From Pelomonas sp965229315 (lineage in GTDB: Bacteria > Pseudomonadota > Gammaproteobacteria > Burkholderiales > Burkholderiaceae_C), in contig NZ_CBDDJA010000002.1 of NCBI RefSeq assembly GCF_965229315.1, forward strand, positions 2,604,001 to 2,668,000: 64,000 nucleotides of DNA, given 5' to 3'. The translations under genes were made by a program, and so were the position numbers. Shown here one piece after another: positions 54,950 through 62,682 of the stretch. Within the stretch, counting starts at the first letter, position 1, and every line of letters begins with the position of its first letter. The notes below the pieces were generated by a model. That model was not told the DNA's origin. It did not search any database and was given only the letters and a program-made list of their open reading frames with translations.

Positions 54950-55933
54950 ATGCCGCCTGCCACCCGCCGCCACGCCCGCCTGCTGCCCCTCACGGCCGTT
55001 GCCCTCATCGGCGCGCTCGCCGGCCCCGCCCGCGCCCAGGACGCCAAGCCCGACGTGGCCGTGTTCATCGCCCCACTGGACGTGGCGGCCGGCCGGGTCG
55101 GCGAGGCGCGCAACATCACGCCGGTCAAGGGTGCCAACTTCCAGCCGGCCTTCACACGCGACGGTGGCGCGGTGCTGTATGCCTCCGACCGCTCGGGCTC
55201 CAACAACGTCTACCGCTACGACATCGCCAGCGGCAAGACCACGGCGCTGACGCAGGTGCCGCACAACCTGTATTCGCCCACGCCACTGCCGGACGGCAGC
55301 GGCTTCTCGGCCATCCGCGTCGTCGACGCCGACCCCCACTACGGCATCGAATCCAAGGCGCCGTCGCTGTGGCGCTTCGGCTGGGATGGCCGGGCCATCG
55401 CCCCCGTGATCCCGACGATGCGCGTGGGCTACCACGCGTGGGTCGACGAGCAACGCCTGGCGCTCTTCATCGTCGACGATGTGGCCGACCGCAATGCCCA
55501 CCAGGCGCAGCTGTTCAACCGCACCACCGGCAAGGCCACGCTGCTGACCGCCAAGCCGGGCCGCGCGCTGGGCCGCACGGCCGACGGCAAACGCGCGCTG
55601 TTCGTCGACCAGACCGACCCGTCGCACTGGCGCATCTGCGCGATGGGCGAAGGCGACGCGCAGCCGCAGGTGCTGGTGGAGACGCCTGTGACCCCGCCTG
55701 GCCCCGAAGGCGAAAAGGACCGCAACCGCAGCGCCTATTTCGCGGCGCTGCCCGACGGCTCGCTGCTGATGGCCCGCGGCAACCTGTTGCTGCGCTGGGA
55801 CGGCAAGCCCGGCAGCGGCTTCAAGCCGTTCGCCGAACTGGCCGAACTGCGCGGCGCGATCCGCAACATCGCCGCGAGCCCTGATGGCTCGCGGCTGGCC
55901 TTTTCCGCCGTGCTCGACGCCCCCAAGCCGTGA
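54950..55933 (+). CDS. Exported TolB-like beta-propeller protein
   Basis: 327 residues. Signal peptide (LLPLTAVALIGALAGPARA/QD). The mature protein has repeated TolB/PD40 blades: NFQPAFTRDGGAVLYASDRSGSNNVYRYDI, NLYSPTPLPDGSGF, GRTADGKRALFVDQ and IAASPDGSRLAFSAV. No enzymatic domain follows. Its TGA stop overlaps the GTG start of the spermidine synthase gene (GTGA), so the two are translationally coupled. A periplasmic partner or sensor for that membrane enzyme is an inference. Confidence 0.8.
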   Translation: MPPATRRHARLLPLTAVALIGALAGPARAQDAKPDVAVFIAPLDVAAGRVGEARNITPVKGANFQPAFTRDGGAVLYASDRSGSNNVYRYDIASGKTTALTQVPHNLYSPTPLPDGSGFSAIRVVDADPHYGIESKAPSLWRFGWDGRAIAPVIPTMRVGYHAWVDEQRLALFIVDDVADRNAHQAQLFNRTTGKATLLTAKPGRALGRTADGKRALFVDQTDPSHWRICAMGEGDAQPQVLVETPVTPPGPEGEKDRNRSAYFAALPDGSLLMARGNLLLRWDGKPGSGFKPFAELAELRGAIRNIAASPDGSRLAFSAVLDAPKP

Positions 55934-57498
55934 CCGCCACTGCCAGCGCAGCCGGCCAACCCACTCGCGCCACGCTCGCCGAGCTGCTGCTGCTCGCCAG
56001 CGTCTTCGTCATCGCCGCCTGCGGCCTGGTCTACGAGCTGGCTGCGGGTGCGCTCGCGAGCTACCTGCTGGGCGACTCGGTGCTGCAGTTTTCCACGGTC
56101 ATCGGCGTCTACCTGTTCGCGATGGGGCTGGGATCGTGGCTGTCGCGCTTCGTCGAGCGGCAACTGGTGGGCGTGTTCCTGCAGGTGGAGCTGCTGGTGG
56201 GCGTCGTGGGCGGCCTGATGCCGGCCGCGCTGTTCGCCGTGCACAGCCTGCTGCCGCCCGGCGAGGCCCTGGTGTTCCGCGTGCTGCTGTACGCGCTGGT
56301 GCTGCTCGTGGGCACGCTGGTGGGGCTGGAGATCCCGCTGGTCATGCGCATCCTGAAGCGCCACTTCAGCGCGCGCTACGGCCTGAAGGACCTGGTGTCG
56401 CAGGTGCTGACCTTCGACTACCTCGGCGCGCTGCTGGTGGCGCTGGCCTTCCCGCTCGTGCTGGTGCCACAGCTGGGCCTGGTGCGCACCGGTGTCGCGT
56501 TCGGGCTGCTGAACGTGGTCGTCGCGATCTGGGCGCTGAGGCTGTTCCGCGCCGAGCTGCGGGCGTGGAATGCGCATGCGCTGGCCTGCGCGCTGTCGGC
56601 CGGGCTGCTGCTGGCCGCGCTGCTGGGGGCCGAGCATTTGACGACCTGGGCCGAGGACCGCTTCTACGGCGAGCACATCGTCTTCAAGCAGAGCAGCCCC
56701 TACCAGCGCATCGTCGTCACCGACGGCCGCGCCGGCACGCGGCTGTTCCTGAACGGCAACCTGCAGTTCCACTCCAAGGACGAGTACCGCTACCACGAGG
56801 CCCTGGTGCATCCGGCGATGGCCGCGCACGGCGCACCCAAGCGCGTGCTGGTGCTGGGCGGCGGTGACGGCATGGCGGTGCGAGAGATCCTGAAGTACGC
56901 CAGCGTCGAGCAGGTCACGCTCGTGGAACTGGACCCGCTGATGACGGCGCTGTTCCGCGACAACGCGCGGCTCTCGGCGCTGAACGCCCACTCGCTGTCG
57001 AGCCCGAAGCTGCGCATCGTCAACGCCGACGCCTTCGGCTGGCTGGAGCAGCAGCAGGACGTGTTCGACGTCATCGTCATCGACTTTCCCGACCCCTCCA
57101 ACTTCGCGCTCGGCAAGCTCTACACCACCAGCTTCTACGAGCTGGTGGACCAGCACCTCGCTGCCTCCGGCTACGCCGTCGTGCAGACCACGTCGCCCCT
57201 GATTGCCCGGCGCAGCTTCTGGACCGTCGTGACGACGCTGGAGGCGGTCGGCCTGCACACGACGCCGTACCACGCCCATGTGCCTTCGTTCGGCGAATGG
57301 GGTTTCGTGCTGGCCTCGCGGCGGCCGTTCCGGCAGCCCGCGGCCTTCCCGCCCGGCATGCGCTTCATCAGCGTCCAGGGCCTGCCCGCCCTGCTGGACT
57401 TCCCGCTCGACATGGCCCGCGTGCCGACCGAGGTGAACCGGCTCAGCAACCAGGTGCTGGTGCAGGAATTCGAGGCGGAGTGGGGACAGGTGCACTAG
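55930..57498 (+). CDS. Membrane-embedded polyamine aminopropyltransferase (spermidine synthase-like)
   Basis: 522 residues, GTG start overlapping the previous stop. The first about 220 residues form seven or more membrane helices (LLLLASVFVIAACGLVYELAAGAL..., VLLYALVLLVGTLVGLEI). A soluble SpeE domain follows: YQRIVVTD, LNGNLQFHSKDEYRYHEALVHP, the AdoMet-type GGGDG at 310-314, ELDPLM and DFPDP at 385-389. The Asp residues (D313 in GGGDG, D385 and D388) are those that bind decarboxylated AdoMet and the amine. The fused form is widespread in bacteria, unlike the soluble E. coli SpeE. The active domain probably faces the cytoplasm. With SpeD nearby it could make spermidine or a related polyamine at the membrane. 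Confidence 0.9.
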   Translation: MTATASAAGQPTRATLAELLLLASVFVIAACGLVYELAAGALASYLLGDSVLQFSTVIGVYLFAMGLGSWLSRFVERQLVGVFLQVELLVGVVGGLMPAALFAVHSLLPPGEALVFRVLLYALVLLVGTLVGLEIPLVMRILKRHFSARYGLKDLVSQVLTFDYLGALLVALAFPLVLVPQLGLVRTGVAFGLLNVVVAIWALRLFRAELRAWNAHALACALSAGLLLAALLGAEHLTTWAEDRFYGEHIVFKQSSPYQRIVVTDGRAGTRLFLNGNLQFHSKDEYRYHEALVHPAMAAHGAPKRVLVLGGGDGMAVREILKYASVEQVTLVELDPLMTALFRDNARLSALNAHSLSSPKLRIVNADAFGWLEQQQDVFDVIVIDFPDPSNFALGKLYTTSFYELVDQHLAASGYAVVQTTSPLIARRSFWTVVTTLEAVGLHTTPYHAHVPSFGEWGFVLASRRPFRQPAAFPPGMRFISVQGLPALLDFPLDMARVPTEVNRLSNQVLVQEFEAEWGQVH

Positions 57499-57578
57499 GG
57501 CCTGCCGACGCTGGCGGCAGGCCCCGATTGCAGGCATGCTGCTTGCCGGCCGTCGAGTTCATCCCACTGGAGCCCCCC

Positions 57579-57806
57579 ATGCAACGCCACACCGCAGACA
57601 CTACGCCCGGCGCGAACGACGTGCCCACCACGCCGGCCGGCACTGACCCATCGGACATCGACAGCGTCTATCAGAACCTGCTGCACGGCGTGGGCCATGA
57701 ACACGTCACGGAAGCCAACGTCGACGCGCTGATCCGCCGCGCGGAAGCCGACCACCACCCGGTGCTGGCCGCCGAGCTGCGCGAGTGGCAGGCCCCCTGC
57801 GGTTGA
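57579..57806 (+). CDS. Small conserved-looking protein of unknown function
   Basis: 75 residues, GGAG 6 bp before the ATG. Low-complexity Thr/Pro-rich N-terminus, then an ordered C-terminal part: SDIDSVYQNLLHGVGHEHVTEANVDALIRRAEADHHPVLAAEL. The VYQNLL and DALIRRAE segments suggest a short helical hairpin. It lies between the membrane spermidine synthase (80 bp) and the FAD protein (40 bp), same strand. I do not recognise a family. Confidence 0.6.
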   Translation: MQRHTADTTPGANDVPTTPAGTDPSDIDSVYQNLLHGVGHEHVTEANVDALIRRAEADHHPVLAAELREWQAPCG

Positions 57807-57846
57807 CGCCCGCGCACCGCTAGCGCCGGCTGCTACGCTGCCGGCC

Positions 57847-59463
57847 TTGCCTTCTTCGCCCGCCCTCCTTCGTCTCGATCCCACCGCGTGCGGACTGCCG
57901 CGCCGGTCCCTGCTGCTCGCCCCGCTGGGCGCGCTGGCCGGCGGCTGCACGCCGGGCGCCCCGGCGCTGCAGGGCGGCTGGGTGGGCACCCATCCCGAAC
58001 GCGGCCACCGGCTGCGCGGCGAACTGCCCCGCACCGACGGGCCGCTGAAGAAAGCCGGCGTCCTCATCGTCGGCGCCGGTATCGCCGGGCTGGCCTGCGC
58101 GCGTGAGCTCGCCCGGCGCGGCATCGACGACATCGCGCTGCTGGACCTCGAGGACGAGGCCGGCGGCAACAGCCGCGCGCATGCGCTGGGCGGCTCGCTC
58201 TGCCCGCTCGGCGCCCATTACCTGCCGTTGCCCGGGCCCGAGGCGCACGAGGTGAACGAGCTGCTGCACGCGCTGGGGCTGGCCCGCGAGCAGTTCGGCC
58301 GCACGGTCTGGGACGAGCGCCACCTGTGCCACAGCCCGCAGGAGCGGCTGTTCATCGACGGCCCGGAGGGCGGCTACTGGCACGAGGGCGTGCTGCCGCC
58401 GCCCGACGGCGCCGTCGCGCTGGCGCAGTACCGGCACTTCTCTGCGCTCGTCGCGCAGGCGCAGCGCGAGCTGGGCTTCGCGATGCCGACACAGCGCGCC
58501 CGCTGGACGGCCGGCCACGCGGCGCTGGACGCGCAGACGTTCGCGGCCTGGCTGGGCGCCCAGGCGCTGACCGACCCGCAGCTGCGCTGGTATCTGGACT
58601 ACTGCTGCCGCGACGACTTCGGCGCCGGTGCAGACACGGTGTCGGCGTGGGCCGGCCTGCACTACTTCGCCAGCCGCCACGGCTTTCATGCGCCGGGCGA
58701 CGAAGCCGGCGAACGCGAGCCGGTGCTGACCTGGCCCGAAGGCAACGGCTGGCTGTCGCAGCGCCTGGCGGCGCCGTTGCGTGAGCGCATCCACACGGGC
58801 CGCGTCGTCATGCGTGTGACCGAAGGCCGCACGGGCGTCGAGCTGATGGCCTGGAACGAGGCGGCCGGCGCCCCCGAACGCTGGCAGGCCCGCGCCGTGG
58901 TGATGGCGACGCCGCTGTTCATCGCCCACCGGCTGCTGGCCTCGCCGCCCGACGCGTTGCGCGCAGCGGCCGGCCACCTGCGCTACGCGCCCTGGCTGAC
59001 CGCCAACCTGCTGCTGCGCGAGCCGCTGCTGACCCGCCCCGGCGCACCGCCGGCCTGGGACAACGTGCGCTACGGCGCCACGGCGCTGGGCTACGTCGAT
59101 GCCCGCCACCAGACACTGGATCCCATGCCGCGCCCCCCGCTGCTGACGGCCTACCGCGCGCTGCCCACCGCGGCGCGGGGCGAGCTGCTGTCCGGGTCCT
59201 GGCAGCACTGGGCGCAGTCCGTCATCGGCGACCTGGCTGCTACGCACCCCGACCTGCCCGGCAAGGTCGAACGCATCGACCTCTGCCGCTTTGGCCATGC
59301 GATGAGCATGCCGGTGCCCGGGCTGCGCGGCTCGGCGGCGCTCGCCGCACTGAACGCCGCGCGGGGTCGCGTCGTCTTCGCGCACGCGGACCTGGCGGGG
59401 TATTCGGTGTTCGAGGAGGCCTACACCGCGGGCGTCGCGGCGGCGGCGCGGCTCAGCCTCTGA
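57847..59463 (+). CDS. FAD-dependent amine oxidase-like lipoprotein, probably Tat-exported
   Basis: 538 residues from a TTG; a weak -10-like TACGCT lies just upstream, so the leader may be very short and the start is not firm. The N-terminus PRRSLLLAPLGALAGGC (Cys34) combines a twin Arg with a lipobox. FAD-binding VGAGIAGLACARELARRG (GxGxxG at 76-81) starts the fold, followed by GGSLCPLGAHYLPLPG and WYLDYCCRDDFG. The C-terminal FAD segment is VFAHADLAGYSVFEEAYTAGVAAA. It resembles flavin amine oxidases and phytoene-desaturase-like proteins. Given the neighbours, a polyamine or a polyamine-modified product at the membrane is a reasonable substrate guess. It overlaps the convergent speD gene by 43 bp. 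Confidence 0.8.
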   Translation: MPSSPALLRLDPTACGLPRRSLLLAPLGALAGGCTPGAPALQGGWVGTHPERGHRLRGELPRTDGPLKKAGVLIVGAGIAGLACARELARRGIDDIALLDLEDEAGGNSRAHALGGSLCPLGAHYLPLPGPEAHEVNELLHALGLAREQFGRTVWDERHLCHSPQERLFIDGPEGGYWHEGVLPPPDGAVALAQYRHFSALVAQAQRELGFAMPTQRARWTAGHAALDAQTFAAWLGAQALTDPQLRWYLDYCCRDDFGAGADTVSAWAGLHYFASRHGFHAPGDEAGEREPVLTWPEGNGWLSQRLAAPLRERIHTGRVVMRVTEGRTGVELMAWNEAAGAPERWQARAVVMATPLFIAHRLLASPPDALRAAAGHLRYAPWLTANLLLREPLLTRPGAPPAWDNVRYGATALGYVDARHQTLDPMPRPPLLTAYRALPTAARGELLSGSWQHWAQSVIGDLAATHPDLPGKVERIDLCRFGHAMSMPVPGLRGSAALAALNAARGRVVFAHADLAGYSVFEEAYTAGVAAAARLSL

Positions 59464-59807
59464 ACCTCGGCATCGCGCGGCGCAAAGGCCTTCAGCAGCG
59501 CATCGAGCAGGGCCTCGGCCTTGGCGCTGTTGTCGGTGCCGTAGTTGCAGACGTAGACGTCCAGCGTCACGCCGCCCAGTTCGGGCCAGGTGTGCACCGC
59601 GAGATGCGATTCGGCGAGCAGCACGACGCCGGTGACGCCGCTCTGCGGGTCGTCAGGCGCGAAGCGATGGAAGAGTTCGGCGACGCCGGTGAGGCCCGAC
59701 TGCGCGACAGCGGCGTGGCACAACGCCGCCAGCGCGCCGGCATCGCGCATGGGTGCGAGCGACGCGTCGACGCCGCCCAGATCGGCCGTCAGATGCAGGC
59801 CTTGCAT
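59421..59807 (-). CDS. speD: S-adenosylmethionine decarboxylase proenzyme
   Basis: 128 residues, class 1b size. The self-processing site is ESHLAVHTWPE with Ser67 (pyruvoyl precursor) after Glu66, His72 (processing) and Cys87 in DVYVCNYG; spacings equal Ser63/His68/Cys83 of the Thermotoga enzyme. It supplies decarboxylated AdoMet to spermidine synthase. The gene lies 4 bp after moaD and closes the tight run hom-thrC-moeA-moaD-speD; its 3' end overlaps the FAD protein gene by 43 bp. The C-terminal tail after QRLSRAAAA is short and may vary. Confidence 0.93.
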   Translation of the reverse strand: MQGLHLTADLGGVDASLAPMRDAGALAALCHAAVAQSGLTGVAELFHRFAPDDPQSGVTGVVLLAESHLAVHTWPELGGVTLDVYVCNYGTDNSAKAEALLDALLKAFAPRDAEVQRLSRAAAATPAV

Positions 59808-59811
59808 GGAC

Positions 59812-60069
59812 TCAGCCTCCCGTGACGGGCGGGAAGAAGGCCAGTTCGTCGCCGTCAGACAAGGTGGCGGACTCGGCGCACATCCTCTGGTTCAACGCGC
59901 AACGCACGGCGCGGCCACGGGCCAGCGCGTCGGCATGTGCGCCGCCGCGCGCCAGCAGCGCGTCGCGCGCGGTGCCTGCCGTGCTGCCAGCAGGCAGGTT
60001 CAGCGTTTCGCCGTCACCCAGCTTCTCGCGCAGCGACGCGAAGAAGCGCAGCCGGATGGTGATCGTCAC
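59812..60069 (-). CDS. moaD: Molybdopterin synthase sulphur carrier MoaD
   Basis: 85 residues with a ubiquitin-like pattern and the obligatory C-terminal Gly-Gly (FFPPVTGG). RLRFFASLREKLG at the N-terminus is a MoaD signature. The C-terminal thiocarboxylate donates sulphur to precursor Z in complex with MoaE (47330-47803). The start overlaps moeA by 4 bp. Confidence 0.94.
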   Translation of the reverse strand: MTITIRLRFFASLREKLGDGETLNLPAGSTAGTARDALLARGGAHADALARGRAVRCALNQRMCAESATLSDGDELAFFPPVTGG

Positions 60070-61298
60070 GCCAGCAGCTCCGCGAAAGGGATGAAGCGCA
60101 CCGCATCACCCGCCTTGAACGCCTGGCCGGCCGGGTTGTCCAGCAGGCCATCCGCCCAGAAGGCCGAGGTCAGCACGCCGCTGCTCTGGTTGGAGAACAG
60201 CGCCAGGCCGCCCTCCTCGTCCAGCCGCACGCGCAGGAACTCGCGGCGCTTGTCGGGCCTGGGCCAGTCGAAGCCGGCGACCAGCCGGTAGCCGCGTGGC
60301 GCCAGCCGCGTGGCGCCCTGCAGCTTCAGCAGGAAGGGGCGCACCAACACCAGGAAGGTCACGAGGCTGGAGACCGGGTTGCCGGGCAGGCCGATGAAGT
60401 GGGCCTCGCCGTCGCCGCCCTCGGCGGGGGGCCTGCGCACGGTGCCGTAGGCGAACGGTTTGCCCGGCTTGATGGCGAGCGCCCAGAGGTCCAGCCGCCC
60501 TTCGGCCTGCACGGCGGGGCGCAGGTGGTCTTCCTCGCCGACCGACACGCCGCCCGAGGTCAGGATGACATCGGCACGGGCCGCCGCCTCGCGCAGCGCG
60601 GCCCGCGTCGCGACCAGGTTGTCGGGCACGATCCCGAGGTCGACGACCTCGCAGCCCAGGCCTTCCAGCAGCGCGCGCAGTGTGAAGCGGTTGGAGTTGT
60701 AGATGGCGCCGGGCGGCAGCGGCTCGCCGGGCATGACGAGTTCGTCGCCGGTGGAGAACAGCGCGACGCGCGGGCGGCGGGTCACGGTGACCTGCGCGGC
60801 GCCCGCCGTGGCCACCAGGCCCAGCGCGACCGCATCCAGCCGCGTGCCGGCCGGCAGCACGACGGCGCCGGCGCGCACGTCCTCACCGCGCAGGCGCACA
60901 TGCTGGCCGGCGCTCACGGGCTGGGTGATGCGCAGGCGGTCGCCCGCCAGTTCGGTGAACTCCTGCATGACGACCGTGTCCGCACCCGCCGGCACCTGGG
61001 CGCCGGTGAAGATGCGCGCGGCTTCGCCGGGCGGCAACGCCGTGGGCACGCTGCCCGCGGGGATGCGCTGCGTGACGGGCAGTTCGAGATGGGCGTCGGC
61101 AGCCCGCAGGGCGTAGCCGTCCATCGCCGAGTTGTCGGCGGGCGGCACGTCCACGGGCGACACGAGGTCGTGCGCGAGCACACGGCCGCGCGCCTGGACG
61201 GCGGCCAGCGTCTCGACGCCCGCCACCGGCCCGACGTGGGCCAGCAGCGAGGCCAGCGCATCGTCGAGCGCGATCAGCGGCTTCCTGGGTTCAGACAT
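60066..61298 (-). CDS. moeA: Molybdopterin molybdenumtransferase MoeA
   Basis: 410 residues. Domain order of MoeA: VDVPPADNSAMDGYAL, IFTGAQVPAGADTVVMQE, the MPT-binding TSGGVSVGEEDHL and GLPGNPVSSLVTFLV near the C-terminal domain. It inserts molybdate into adenylylated molybdopterin. Its 5' end overlaps thrC by 8 bp, its 3' end moaD by 4 bp. The other Moco genes seen in the window are moaD and moaE. Confidence 0.96.
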   Translation of the reverse strand: MSEPRKPLIALDDALASLLAHVGPVAGVETLAAVQARGRVLAHDLVSPVDVPPADNSAMDGYALRAADAHLELPVTQRIPAGSVPTALPPGEAARIFTGAQVPAGADTVVMQEFTELAGDRLRITQPVSAGQHVRLRGEDVRAGAVVLPAGTRLDAVALGLVATAGAAQVTVTRRPRVALFSTGDELVMPGEPLPPGAIYNSNRFTLRALLEGLGCEVVDLGIVPDNLVATRAALREAAARADVILTSGGVSVGEEDHLRPAVQAEGRLDLWALAIKPGKPFAYGTVRRPPAEGGDGEAHFIGLPGNPVSSLVTFLVLVRPFLLKLQGATRLAPRGYRLVAGFDWPRPDKRREFLRVRLDEEGGLALFSNQSSGVLTSAFWADGLLDNPAGQAFKAGDAVRFIPFAELLA

Positions 61299-62682
61299 GG
61301 GCGTGAATGTAGGCCTTCACCTGGTCCACATCGGCCGGCATGACCGTCACGCGTTTGGGCAGTTGCTCGATGCCTTCCAGACCCGCCGGCCGCGGCGGCT
61401 CGATGCCCAGCGCCTCGCGGATGGTCTCGGCGAACTTGGCGGGCAGCGCGGTCTCCAGCACCAGCATGGTCTGGCCAGGTTCACGCTGCTCCAGCGCAAC
61501 CTTCAGGCCGTCGGCCGTGTGCGGGTCGATGACGACACCATGCTCGGCATGGCAGCGGCGGATGGTGGCGACGCGGTCGGCATGCGTGCTGCGTCCCGAC
61601 ACGAAACCGAAGCGCGCGATCGATGCCTGCTCGCCGGCCGTCAGCTCGAAGCCCCCGGCGCCGAACAGCGCCTTCACGCGTGCGCCGTCGCGGCCCAGCA
61701 GGTCGAACACGAAGCGCTCGAAGTTGCTGGCCTTGGAGATGTCCATGGACGGGCTGGAGGTCTCGTGCGTGTCGGCCGTGCCGCGCGGGCGGTAGGCGCC
61801 GGTGCGGAAGAATTCGTCCAGCACGTCGTTCTCGTTGGTTGCGACGACGAGGCGGGCGATGGGCAGGCCCATCTGCCGCGCGACGTGGCCTGCGCAGACG
61901 TTGCCGAAGTTGCCCGACGGCACCGTGAAGCTGACCTGCTCGGCGTTGCCCTTCGTCGCCTGGAAGTAGCCGGCGAAGTAGTACACGACCTGCGCCAGCA
62001 GCCGCGCCCAGTTGATGGAGTTGACCGTGCCGATGCGGTGCTCGCGCTTGAACGCCAGGTCGGCGGACACCGCCTTGACGATGTCCTGGCAGTCGTCGAA
62101 CACGCCGTCGATGGCGATGTTGTGGATGTTGGCATCCTGCAGGCTGAACATCTGCGCCTGCTGGAACGGGCTCATGCGGCCCTCGGGGCTGAGCATGAAG
62201 ACGTTCACGCCCTTCTTCCCACGCATCGCGTACTCGGCGGCGCTGCCGGTGTCGCCCGACGTGGCGCCCAGGATGTTCAGCGTCGCGCCGCGGCGGCCCA
62301 GTTCGTACTCGAACAGCGCGCCCAGCAGTTGCATGGCCATGTCCTTGAAGGCCAGCGTCGGGCCGTTGGACAGGCCTTGCAGCGCGATGTGCTCGCCCAG
62401 CCAGGTCAGCGGCGTGATCTCGGCCGTGCCGAAGACTTCGGCCGTGTAGACCTTGCGCGTGATCGCGTGCAGGTCGGCGGCCGGGATGTCGTCGATGTAC
62501 AGCGACAGGATCTCGAACGCCAGGTCCGCATAGGCCAGGCCGCGCCAGCGCGTCAGCATGGCGTCGTCGACCTGCGGGTAGGTCCTGGGCAGGTACAGGC
62601 CGCCGTCCGGCGCCAGGCCTTCGAGCAGGATGTCGCAGAAGGCGCGTTCGGTCTGGTCGCCGCGCGTGGAGATGTACTTCAT
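61291..62682 (-). CDS. thrC: Threonine synthase
   Basis: 463 residues from the ATG at 62682, which overlaps the hom stop (TGATG). KYISTRGDQ at the N-terminus and the PLP Lys113 in TLAFKDMAMQLLG identify the class of threonine synthase found in proteobacteria; VNSINWARLLAQVVYYFAGY and VPSGNFGNVCAGHVARQMGLP follow. It converts phosphohomoserine to threonine. Translational coupling to hom and to moeA is seen on both sides. thrB is not in the window. Confidence 0.96.
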   Translation of the reverse strand: MKYISTRGDQTERAFCDILLEGLAPDGGLYLPRTYPQVDDAMLTRWRGLAYADLAFEILSLYIDDIPAADLHAITRKVYTAEVFGTAEITPLTWLGEHIALQGLSNGPTLAFKDMAMQLLGALFEYELGRRGATLNILGATSGDTGSAAEYAMRGKKGVNVFMLSPEGRMSPFQQAQMFSLQDANIHNIAIDGVFDDCQDIVKAVSADLAFKREHRIGTVNSINWARLLAQVVYYFAGYFQATKGNAEQVSFTVPSGNFGNVCAGHVARQMGLPIARLVVATNENDVLDEFFRTGAYRPRGTADTHETSSPSMDISKASNFERFVFDLLGRDGARVKALFGAGGFELTAGEQASIARFGFVSGRSTHADRVATIRRCHAEHGVVIDPHTADGLKVALEQREPGQTMLVLETALPAKFAETIREALGIEPPRPAGLEGIEQLPKRVTVMPADVDQVKAYIHAHV

